From: Melittangium boletus DSM 14713
GTDB lineage: Bacteria; Myxococcota; Myxococcia; Myxococcales; Myxococcaceae
Direction of reading: 5' to 3'
NCBI RefSeq assembly: GCF_002305855.1
Contig: NZ_CP022163.1
Coordinates: 4,154,292 to 4,218,291 of the forward strand
Length of the DNA: 64,000 nt
Made by a program: the position numbers and the translations under genes. Positions 42,949-50,688 of this stretch are shown piece by piece. The notes under the pieces were generated by a model. It had not been told where the DNA came from. It searched no databases and was given only the letters and a program-made list of their open reading frames with translations. The number at the start of each line of letters is the position of its first letter. Position 1 is the stretch's first letter.

Positions 42949-43803
42949 ATGCAAGGCGCCATCGACACACTCAAGAACAGCCTGGCCATCTACCAGGAGG
43001 AGCGTTTCCTGCTCGTCGGGGTCGCCTCGACCCTGTTGAGCATGAGCGCGTTCCTGCTCTTCTCCCTGCCGTGGACGTGGGTGGCCTACAAGGACCCCGA
43101 AAGTCTACGCAAGTTCCGCGTGCAGGGACGCGAGTTCCCCATCAAGCGCTGGTTCTGGCCATCGCTCGGACGCTTCCTCGTCAACGGCTTCCTGTCCTTC
43201 CTGTCGCTGGTGCTCGTCTGGCCCCTCATCCGCAACCTGCCCGGCATCCACACGGGAGAATTGCCGCCCTGGTACGTGATGGTGGGGCAGATCGCCTTCT
43301 TCATCGTCCTGGATGATTTCCTGTACTACTGGATGCACCGGACGCTGCACACGCGCTGGCTCTACAAGCACGTGCACTCGGTGCACCACCGCATCACCAC
43401 GCCCTTCGCGCTCACCGGCAACTACATGCACGCGGTCGAGTTCATCTTGACCTCGACGCTGGTGCTCATCGGCCCCTCGCTCGTGGGCGCGCACGTGGTG
43501 ACGCTGTGGATCTGGGTCGTCTTCCGCCAGTTCGAGGCCGCCGACGGGCACTCGGGCTATGACGTGCCGTGGAACCCGGGACTGCTGGTGCCCTTCTACA
43601 AGGGGCCCGCCTACCACGACTTCCACCACCGGCGTTTCTTCGGCAACTACGCGGGCTTCTTCGCCTACCTCGACAAGCTCTTCGGCGGCACCTACTCCAA
43701 GGGCTACGAGGAGTACCGCCGGGCCCATTCGCACCACCCTCCGGCCGAGTCCGAGCCTCCACCGGCGGCCCCGGCCGCCGCCGCGGTCCAACCCAAGCCG
43801 TAG
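42949..43803 (+). CDS. Sterol desaturase/fatty-acid hydroxylase family protein
   Basis: A 284-residue integral membrane di-iron enzyme. Histidine clusters are FLYYWMHRTLH, KHVHSVHHRITTPF and YHDFHHRRFFGNYAG, as in C-5 sterol desaturases, alkylglycerol monooxygenase and bacterial fatty-acid hydroxylases. Three to four hydrophobic segments flank them. The ATG at 42949 follows GGGAGGG. Some myxobacteria make sterols and ether lipids, so both kinds of substrate are possible; the sequence alone does not decide. The tail is Pro/Ala-rich. Confidence 0.9.
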   Translation: MQGAIDTLKNSLAIYQEERFLLVGVASTLLSMSAFLLFSLPWTWVAYKDPESLRKFRVQGREFPIKRWFWPSLGRFLVNGFLSFLSLVLVWPLIRNLPGIHTGELPPWYVMVGQIAFFIVLDDFLYYWMHRTLHTRWLYKHVHSVHHRITTPFALTGNYMHAVEFILTSTLVLIGPSLVGAHVVTLWIWVVFRQFEAADGHSGYDVPWNPGLLVPFYKGPAYHDFHHRRFFGNYAGFFAYLDKLFGGTYSKGYEEYRRAHSHHPPAESEPPPAAPAAAAVQPKP

Positions 43804-43982
43804 CCTCACGCCCCGGGGGGGGCCGTCCGGCCGCGGAGTGGGACGGCCGATACCCACCCGGGGTGGAAGGGGACTCAGGGGGTTGGACGTTCAGGGCGGG
43901 TTGGCCGATCTTTCCGCTCTGCGGGGCTAGACAGGTTTAGGGCATACTCGCGCGGCTGGCGCCGGGGGTGCGTCCGAAGCCC

Positions 43983-45887
43983 ATGTCGAGCATGTCCACC
44001 AGGATCGAGGCAGTACCAGGCGGGGCCGAGGGACCGCGGCGGCGCGAGGCCGCGCGCGTGCTCATGGTCTCCCGTCTGCTGCGGGTCCTGGACGCGCTCC
44101 TGCCCGCGGGGATGCGGGGGTCCTGCTCCGAGGAGTTGGGCCGGGGCCGGCTGCTGGTGGCGGCCCTGGGCGTGCTGCTGCTGTGTGACGTGCTGTTCTT
44201 CCTCACCTTCGTGCCCCAGGCGCGCTCCCCCGGGCCCCTCATCCTCGTGGGGACGGTCTGCGCGGTGGGGTACGCGGCGGCGTTCGGGCTGCTGCACTGG
44301 AGTGGCTCGTCCCGGCCCGCGGCGCTGCTCATGTGCGGGATGCTCACGTGCGGCTACGCGGTGAGCACGCTCAACAGCAGGGTCGCGCCCACGAGCGCCC
44401 ATCCCTTCTGCATGCTCATCCCCCTGTTGTCGGTGTACCTGCTGGGGCCGCGTCCGGGGTTCTTCTTCACGCTGGTGACCTGCCTGCACGTGGGCGTGTT
44501 GCTGCCCCTGCTCTTCGGCGCGAGTGCGTGGGCGCGCAACTACTCCACCGCCTTCTGCCTGATGGGGGCCTGGGCGCTCACCTGCCTGCTCATCACGGCG
44601 CGCAACCACGCCAACCAGGCCCTGGAGCGGGCCCTGCGCTCGCTGCGCGAGCACGAGCGCAAGCTGACGAGCCTGCTGGAGAACACCGAGGACATCGTGT
44701 GCTCGGTGGACGCGCGGGGCCGGCTCATCGCGGCCAATCCGGCGCTCGGGGAGATGTACCGGGAGCTGCTCGGGAGCGAGCCCCAGCCGGGAGAGATCCT
44801 CTTCCCGGAGACCACGCCCCCGAGCGTGCTCCGGCGCTGGGTGGCCTGCTCTTCCCAGGTCCTCGCGGGCAAGCGCGTGCGCTTCGAGGCTTCTCCCTCG
44901 CGCCTCAAGAGGCCCCGGGTGCTCGACATCTCGCTCAACCCGGTGTTCGACCTGTCGGGAAGCGTGGTGGGGATGACCATCTTCGGCCGCGACATCACCG
45001 AGCGCAAGGAGGCCGAGACGAAGCTGGGCGAGATGCACCGCAGCCTCCTGGACGTGTCCCGCCAGGCGGGCATGGCGGAGATCGCCACCGGGGTTCTGCA
45101 CAATGTGGGCAACGCGCTCAACAGCGTCAACGTGTCGGTGAACCTGCTGGCCGAGCGACTGCACCGCTCCCGGGTCCATCCGGGCCTGACCCGGGCCACG
45201 CACCTGCTTGGCGAGCACTCGGCGGACCTGGGCACCTTCCTCACCGAGGATCCCCGCGGACGGCAGCTGCCGGAGTATCTACGGACCCTCACGGGGCAGA
45301 TGTCCCGCGAGCGCTCGGAGTTGCTGGACGAGGTGCACACCCTGCTCAAGAGCCTGGATCACATCAAGTCGGTGGTGAGCATGCAGCAGGAGCACGCGCG
45401 CTTCTCGGGCGTGGTGGAGCGCCTGGACGTGACGGGGCTGCTGGATGACGCCCTGCGGCTGCAGGCGGTGTCGCTCGAGCGCGGAGGCATCGGGGTGCGG
45501 CGCGAGTACACCGAGGGCTTCCTCGTGCGGGTGGATCGGCACAAGCTCTTGCAAATCCTGCTCAACCTCCTGAGCAACGCGCGCCACTCGCTCGTGGAGA
45601 GCGGTCGGCCGGACAAGGTCCTCACCATCCGCGTGCAGCGCATCTCCGACGAGCGGTTGCGTATCGCGGTGGCGGATAATGGGGTAGGCATCGCGCCGGA
45701 GGATGCGCCACGCCTGTTCACCCAGGGTTTCACCACGAAGAAGGACGGCCACGGTTTTGGCCTCCACATCAGCGCGCTGGCGGCGGCGGAGATGGACGCG
45801 TTCCTCTCCTGCGCGAGCGAGGGCCGCGGCCAGGGCGCCACCTTCACCATTGAGCTGCCCGTCTCGGGCGAGGAGAGCAGGGTATGA
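43983..45887 (+). CDS. Membrane histidine kinase with PAS domain, non-canonical H-box
   Basis: A 634-residue kinase with six or so membrane helices in the first 200 residues (LLVAALGVLLLCDVLFFL and others), no large periplasmic loop, a PAS domain (residues 225-350, SLLENTEDIVCSVDARGR) with PAC (GRDITERKEAETKL), then a dimerisation part with the phospho-His in GVLHNVGNALNSVNVS. That H-box differs from the usual HE-N/L-R-P form. The ATPase domain has [39 protein letters not shown]. The stop overlaps the start of the next kinase gene (ATGA), so the two are translationally coupled. The start is 43983 or 43992. Confidence 0.9.
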   Translation: MSSMSTRIEAVPGGAEGPRRREAARVLMVSRLLRVLDALLPAGMRGSCSEELGRGRLLVAALGVLLLCDVLFFLTFVPQARSPGPLILVGTVCAVGYAAAFGLLHWSGSSRPAALLMCGMLTCGYAVSTLNSRVAPTSAHPFCMLIPLLSVYLLGPRPGFFFTLVTCLHVGVLLPLLFGASAWARNYSTAFCLMGAWALTCLLITARNHANQALERALRSLREHERKLTSLLENTEDIVCSVDARGRLIAANPALGEMYRELLGSEPQPGEILFPETTPPSVLRRWVACSSQVLAGKRVRFEASPSRLKRPRVLDISLNPVFDLSGSVVGMTIFGRDITERKEAETKLGEMHRSLLDVSRQAGMAEIATGVLHNVGNALNSVNVSVNLLAERLHRSRVHPGLTRATHLLGEHSADLGTFLTEDPRGRQLPEYLRTLTGQMSRERSELLDEVHTLLKSLDHIKSVVSMQQEHARFSGVVERLDVTGLLDDALRLQAVSLERGGIGVRREYTEGFLVRVDRHKLLQILLNLLSNARHSLVESGRPDKVLTIRVQRISDERLRIAVADNGVGIAPEDAPRLFTQGFTTKKDGHGFGLHISALAAAEMDAFLSCASEGRGQGATFTIELPVSGEESRV

Positions 45888-47224
45888 GCGGGCCCAGCAC
45901 AAGCACGGCCAACCGCCGCATTCTGGTGGTGGACGACAACCAGGCCATTCACCAGGACTTCCGCAAGATTCTGTGCGCCCCACCGGCCACCGCCGCGCTG
46001 GACGCCATGGAGGCCGCGCTCTTCGGCGGCGTGGCGGCCCCCAGCGCGGACGCGGGCTTCGAGGTGGATTCGGCCCACCAGGGCGAGGAGGGCGTGGCGC
46101 GCGTGAAGGCGGCCATGGCCGAGGGGCGCCCCTATGCGCTCGCCTTCGTGGACATCCGCATGCCGCCGGGCATCGACGGGGTGGAGACGGCGCTGCGCCT
46201 GTGGAAGGAGGACGAGGATCTCCAGGTGGTGCTCTGCTCGGCCTACTCCGACTACTCGTGGGAGGAGATGACGCAGCGGCTGGGCGTCAGCCAGCGCCTG
46301 CTCATCCTGCGCAAGCCCTTCGACAACATCGAGGTGCGCCAGCTCGCCCACGCGCTCACGGAGAAGTGGGCCCTCCTGCGCCAGAGCCACAGGCGCATGG
46401 AGGACCTGACGCGCGAGGTGCAGGAGTGGACCCAGGAGCTGGCGATCGCCAATGACCGGCTGCGCAAGGAGATGGAGGACCGGGCGAAGCTCGAGGTCCG
46501 CCTGGTGCAGGCGCAGCGGCTCGAGGCGCTCGGTCGGCTCACGGCGGGGCTCGCGCATGAGATCAACAACCCCCTGAGCGTCATCATGGCGAGCGTGGGC
46601 TTCATGCGCTCGGAGCTGGAGGAGCACACCAAGGGCGGCCGCTCCCTGGACTCGAGCGAGCTGAGCGAGGTGTGCTCGGACGCGCTCATCGGCGCCGAGC
46701 GCATCCTCCGCATCGTCAATGACTTCCGGCTCTTCTCGCGGCTGGACAGCGAGCCGCAGAAGCTGGTGGACCTGCGCGAGGTGCTGGACCATGCCCTGTC
46801 CGGGGCGAGCTACAACCTGGGCAAGGCGCAGGTGGTGCGTGACTTCCAGGACGTGCCGCCCGTGTGGGGCAGCGAGCAGGGTCTGGAGCAGGTGTTCATG
46901 GGCCTGCTCAACAACGCGGGCTACGCCACCAAGGGCGGGGAGGATCCGCGGGTGAGCGTCATCGCGCGCCAGCGCGAGGAGGGGTGGGTGATGGTGGAGG
47001 TGCGCGACAACGGGGTGGGCATCGCCCCGGAGCACCTGGGCCGCATCTTCGATCCCTTCTTCACCACCAAACCGCCGGGCACGGGCACGGGCCTGGGCCT
47101 GTCCATCTGCTACGGCATCGTCTCGGGCCTGGGCGGCGCCATCGAGGTGGACAGCACTCCGGGCAAGGGCTCCACCTTCCGGGTGAAGCTGCCCCGGGCA
47201 CCCGAGAACGCGGCGGCCCTCTGA
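45884..47224 (+). CDS. Receiver-histidine kinase hybrid coupled to the previous kinase
   Basis: A 446-residue soluble protein: a receiver ([16 protein letters not shown], phospho-Asp in [15 protein letters not shown], Lys in LILRKPFDN), which is enlarged by about 30 residues after helix 1; a coiled coil; HisKA ([17 protein letters not shown]) and an ATPase domain ([40 protein letters not shown]). No output domain. Its start overlaps the upstream kinase stop (ATGA), so the first kinase probably phosphorylates this receiver, which then tunes the second kinase. The final target is unknown. Confidence 0.92.
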   Translation: MSGPSTSTANRRILVVDDNQAIHQDFRKILCAPPATAALDAMEAALFGGVAAPSADAGFEVDSAHQGEEGVARVKAAMAEGRPYALAFVDIRMPPGIDGVETALRLWKEDEDLQVVLCSAYSDYSWEEMTQRLGVSQRLLILRKPFDNIEVRQLAHALTEKWALLRQSHRRMEDLTREVQEWTQELAIANDRLRKEMEDRAKLEVRLVQAQRLEALGRLTAGLAHEINNPLSVIMASVGFMRSELEEHTKGGRSLDSSELSEVCSDALIGAERILRIVNDFRLFSRLDSEPQKLVDLREVLDHALSGASYNLGKAQVVRDFQDVPPVWGSEQGLEQVFMGLLNNAGYATKGGEDPRVSVIARQREEGWVMVEVRDNGVGIAPEHLGRIFDPFFTTKPPGTGTGLGLSICYGIVSGLGGAIEVDSTPGKGSTFRVKLPRAPENAAAL

Positions 47225-47235
47225 GCGTGTCCTCC

Positions 47236-47730
47236 ATGGCCCCCGTCATCCGCCCCGCCCGCCCCGAGGATGGCCCCGCGCTCGGGAGGATGGGCGCGGC
47301 GCTCATCCAGATGCACCATGACCAGGACCCCCGGCGCTTCATGGCGCCCGGCGACGACGCGGAGTCCGGCTACCGGTGGTGGCTGACGAAGGAACTCAAG
47401 CGCGCGGGCGCGGTGGTGCTGGTGGCCGAGCGGGAGGGCGCGGTGGTGGGCTACGCCTATGGCACCGTGGAGGGCCGGGACTGGAACGCGCTCCGGGAGC
47501 CCCATGGCGAGCTGCATGACCTGTGGGTGGAGGCCTCCGCGCGGGGGGGCGGCGTGGGCGCGGCGCTCGCCGAGGAGTTGGTGCGGCGGCTGCGCGCCCA
47601 GGGCGTGCCGCGCATCATGCTGATGGCCGAGGTGGGCAACGACTCCGCGCGGCGGCTCTTCACGCGCTTGGGGTGGCGCCCCACCATGGTGGAGATGACG
47701 CGCGAGCTGGTGCCTCCATCCGAGGCCTGA
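47236..47730 (+). CDS. GNAT family N-acetyltransferase
   Basis: A 164-residue acetyltransferase. It has the N-terminal VIRPARPEDGPALGRM, the strand-4 region ELHDLWVEASARGGGVG with the acetyl-CoA loop RGGGVGAALAEELVRRLR, and the C-terminal VGNDSARRLFTRLGWRPT. It resembles aminoglycoside or peptide N-acetyltransferases in length but has no diagnostic motif. It begins 11 bp after the kinase pair and may be in the same transcript, though no functional link is obvious. Confidence 0.85.
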   Translation: MAPVIRPARPEDGPALGRMGAALIQMHHDQDPRRFMAPGDDAESGYRWWLTKELKRAGAVVLVAEREGAVVGYAYGTVEGRDWNALREPHGELHDLWVEASARGGGVGAALAEELVRRLRAQGVPRIMLMAEVGNDSARRLFTRLGWRPTMVEMTRELVPPSEA

Positions 47731-47872
47731 TCGACGGGTAGTGGATGTCCGGGGCGCAAGCTGTGCTGGCCAGAGGACAACCTGCCCTTGGGTCCAAGGG
47801 AGTGTCCTGGACCCCAGTGCGTACGGTCTTTCCACGGTTCCGGGCTGATCCGGTCCGACGTGGAGGAGCGCC

Positions 47873-48661
47873 GTGTCTGGATTCCCGTCCCCTCGCAGCA
47901 GTCTGCCGTGTCTCGCCGCCCGCGCATCCGGTCCCTGGCCGGTGGCGCGTCGAGTGAAAGACGGACAGGCGTACTTTCCCCAGGCGGTGGCCTCGGGAGA
48001 GCCTGGGGCCCATGACGTGGTGTTGTGGACCCGGGCGGTGGATCCCCGGCATCCGGGCGCCCGGCTCTCGCTCTCCCTCCAGGTCGCCCGGGACGCGCGC
48101 TTCGAGCACCGCGTGCTGGAGTCCTCCGGGCTCTCCACCTCGTGCGCGCATGATCACACCTTGAAGGTCCGGGTGACGAACCTGGAGCCGTGCACGCGCT
48201 ATCACTACCGCTTCCTCGTGGAGAAGGACGGCCAGTGCCTGGGCTCCGTCACGGGCCGCACGCGCACCGGCCCCGAGTCCCTCCAGGAGCGGCCCCTGCA
48301 CTTCGTGGTGGCCCACTATCAGGACTTCCTGCGCGGGGGGCGGCTCCTGGCGCACGGAGAGGATCCGGACTTCATCCTCTTCATGGCCGACTCCCTGCAC
48401 GACGCCGGAGGCCGTCCGCTCGCCCCGTCCGCCGCGCCCTCGGTGTCGCGCTCCCGGGATTTGTGCCGCGCCTGGCGGGCCCTGCCGGGCCCGAGGCGCT
48501 GGCACACGGACTACCCCGTGCTCGTCATGTGGGACGACACCCGTCCCGCGCGGTGGCAGGCCACGCGGCGGGCCCTGTGTGACTACCTGCCCGTGGACAT
48601 GCCCGCCGAACCCCTGGGGGAAGGCCCCCGGACGCGCTCCCCGGTGGCCGACGCCGCGTGA
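47873..48661 (+). CDS. Truncated and degenerate PhoD-like protein
   Basis: A 262-residue protein. The first part is the PhoD N-terminal fibronectin-like domain (FPQAVASGEPGAHDVVLWTRAVDP and CTRYHYRFLVEKDG). The metallophosphatase part then starts (LHFVVAHYQDFLRGG, FILFMADSLHDAGG, YPVLVMWDDTRPARW) but ends after about 120 residues, where active PhoD enzymes continue for 200 more. The WDDH motif has Thr in place of the metal-binding His, and the DYIYE motif is altered. So it is unlikely to hydrolyse phosphate esters. Codon use is normal and the frame is intact, which suggests retention for another role. GTG start with GGAGGA. Confidence 0.72.
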   Translation: MSGFPSPRSSLPCLAARASGPWPVARRVKDGQAYFPQAVASGEPGAHDVVLWTRAVDPRHPGARLSLSLQVARDARFEHRVLESSGLSTSCAHDHTLKVRVTNLEPCTRYHYRFLVEKDGQCLGSVTGRTRTGPESLQERPLHFVVAHYQDFLRGGRLLAHGEDPDFILFMADSLHDAGGRPLAPSAAPSVSRSRDLCRAWRALPGPRRWHTDYPVLVMWDDTRPARWQATRRALCDYLPVDMPAEPLGEGPRTRSPVADAA

Positions 48662-48664
48662 CGC

Positions 48665-49369
48665 TCAGGCGGTGGCGAGCGCGGGGGCTTGCTTCGTCAC
48701 CAGTCCCACGTAGAGCGCGTCGAACAGGAGGATGGACAGGCTCAGGAAGGTGAGGAAGTGCAGCCCTCCGAGCCAGCTCTGCGTCTGGCCAATCACCCAA
48801 TGGCATTCAATGGACGTGCCCAGCGTGCCGAGCATCTTGCACCACGCCGCCGGGACGGACAGTCCCCGTCCTCCCTGCTGTCTCCGGGAGAAGTAGAAGA
48901 AGAGGAAGGTGACGCTCATGACGAGGTTCACCATGAAGGCGCCCATCAGCCCGAGCAGATCATGGTACTGCACGTGGAAGGCATACAGTCCAAACACGGA
49001 CAGCAGCACCGTGCCGAGGACGATGGCGTGGAAATGGCGTCGCAGTTCCGGAATGGGTTGCAGGGCCGGGCCGTAGCGCAGGAGCTGGTAGACGATGACC
49101 AGGTCCACGAAGAACCACACCCGGTCGAAGAACAGCCACAAGGCCACGGGATTGGGCAGCACCCAGGCGGCGAGGAATTCCCACGCCAGGTTCATGCAGA
49201 TGGCCACCAGGGGCAGGCCATACGACTTGTCCCGGAAGCACTGACGGATGATGAAGCCATAGGCCATGATCCAGAGAACGCAGCCCACCTCCCCGATGAT
49301 GTTGAACCAGGCGAGGGGATCCAACGGCCCGCCGGGGAGCGACTGATGGAGGACGAGGGTCGGGTGCAT
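48665..49369 (-). CDS. Pyr4/PaxB-type transmembrane terpene cyclase homologue
   Basis: A 234-residue protein with seven hydrophobic helices. Its length and layout match the small membrane terpene cyclases of fungal meroterpenoid and indole-diterpene pathways (Pyr4, PaxB, AndB), which start cyclisation by protonating an epoxide. The two acids essential in Pyr4 (Glu63 and Asp218 from memory) have counterparts at the same places: Glu64 in ICMNLAWEFLAAW and Asp217 in LSILLFDALYVGL. The YGLPLVAI stretch is also typical. Bacterial members exist but few are characterised. It lies 3 bp after the MpaB-like oxygenase gene, so both are surely one transcript. The substrate is unknown. Confidence 0.75.
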   Translation of the reverse strand: MHPTLVLHQSLPGGPLDPLAWFNIIGEVGCVLWIMAYGFIIRQCFRDKSYGLPLVAICMNLAWEFLAAWVLPNPVALWLFFDRVWFFVDLVIVYQLLRYGPALQPIPELRRHFHAIVLGTVLLSVFGLYAFHVQYHDLLGLMGAFMVNLVMSVTFLFFYFSRRQQGGRGLSVPAAWCKMLGTLGTSIECHWVIGQTQSWLGGLHFLTFLSLSILLFDALYVGLVTKQAPALATA

Positions 49370-49372
49370 GGT

Positions 49373-50593
49373 TCAGGCCACCCTCAGGCTGGCGTCCGTG
49401 ACGAGCGCGTCCTGCACCCGATGCGTCCCCGAGGGGCGGCGCACCAGGGGCTTGAGGTTCCAGCTCGTCTGCAATTGCTCCGGAATGTGGAAGTGGGTGC
49501 GCTGGCCCCCGGCCTCCGCCCGCAGCATCGCCTCGACGATGTCCTTGCTCAGCAGGCGCAGGAGCTTGGCGGGCAGGAAGGTGTGGTCCCCCACCCAGTC
49601 GGTGAAGCCGCCCACGCAGGTGATGGCCTGCGCGATGCTCGTCGTCCAGTCCGGCCGGGGCACCTGCATCATGTCCGCCACGTTGAGCCCCTGCCATTGG
49701 TCCTGGTCGAGGAAGAAGTGGATCATGCTCGCGGGCAGACCCTCCAGGGGCCTGGGCACCATCTCCTTCATGCCCTCGATGAGCGCGCCCGTCAGGGCCA
49801 CGCCCTCGGGACAGGGCTCCACCTGGCGTTGGCGGATGAGCAGGGTGAGCGCGCGCGCCTCGTCCAGGCTGTCCGGCAGCAGCCGCTCGGTCACGCCGAG
49901 GATCCTCCCCACGGCCTTCCAGGCATACATCCAGGCGTCCTGCTGCTCTGGCGTCAGCTCGATGCGCAGTGCCTTCATGCCCTCGAGCACGACATAGGAG
50001 AACGTCATCAGCGTGCCGGCCATGTCCTCCTGGTTGATGGGCTCTCCCAGCTCCCGCGCGGGCCAGGGGGCGCGCCAGTCCCGGCGGATCATGTGGCGGA
50101 CGGCCGCGTGCATCAGCCGCACCTTCTGCGTGGTGCGCACTCCCCGGCCATTGCTCTCCAGGCCCCCCTGGCTCATCACGTCCACGACCATCTGCGCCGT
50201 CTCGAAGACGCGCCGCACCGGGCGGTTGCGCAGCGAGCCCGTGCGCGCGAGCACCTGCACCCCCCGGCGCGCCGCGTACGCCGCCGGCAGGGAGTAGAAG
50301 CCGAGGATCATCATCACCTCGGGGCCGAACAGCTCGAAGACCTCCTGGGCCCGGCGCAGCTTCTCCGCGTCCAGCCGGGGCACGGACGCCTTGGTGCGCA
50401 GCAGGTACTCCATCACGTAGGCGGGCAGTTTGTTGGAGGGTAGATCGTCGTTTCCCACCAGCGAGCGCATGAGCTGGTTGACCGAGTCCACCTTTCCATC
50501 CGCGAACAGCTTCTCGATGACTCCATCGGCGAGCGGATCCATCTGCATCCGCATGTCGTCCATGAAGTCGTGAGTCCAGAGGCTCGACGGCAT
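49373..50593 (-). CDS. MpaB/Lcp-type DUF2236 haem oxygenase
   Basis: A 406-residue helical protein of the DUF2236 family. Members include latex-clearing protein Lcp, which cuts polyisoprene, and fungal MpaB, which cuts the farnesyl chain of a mycophenolic acid precursor. The core region around VRTTQKVRLMHAAVRHMI carries the Arg, Lys and axial His expected for a b-type haem. FGPEVMMILGFYSLPAAYAA and INQEDMAGTLMTFSYVVL are typical of the family. No signal peptide is seen. The ATG has AGGAGT eight bases upstream. It is the first gene of a two-gene operon with the terpene cyclase, which suggests an isoprenoid substrate. Confidence 0.85.
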   Translation of the reverse strand: MPSSLWTHDFMDDMRMQMDPLADGVIEKLFADGKVDSVNQLMRSLVGNDDLPSNKLPAYVMEYLLRTKASVPRLDAEKLRRAQEVFELFGPEVMMILGFYSLPAAYAARRGVQVLARTGSLRNRPVRRVFETAQMVVDVMSQGGLESNGRGVRTTQKVRLMHAAVRHMIRRDWRAPWPARELGEPINQEDMAGTLMTFSYVVLEGMKALRIELTPEQQDAWMYAWKAVGRILGVTERLLPDSLDEARALTLLIRQRQVEPCPEGVALTGALIEGMKEMVPRPLEGLPASMIHFFLDQDQWQGLNVADMMQVPRPDWTTSIAQAITCVGGFTDWVGDHTFLPAKLLRLLSKDIVEAMLRAEAGGQRTHFHIPEQLQTSWNLKPLVRRPSGTHRVQDALVTDASLRVA

Positions 50594-50688
50594 GTATGTG
50601 ACTCCTCGCGGGCGATTTCTTGGAACCGCTCCCCCCCCGCGCTACCGGTCAGCCTAAACCTCTGGGCGAGGTCACGCTGTGAAGCAAT

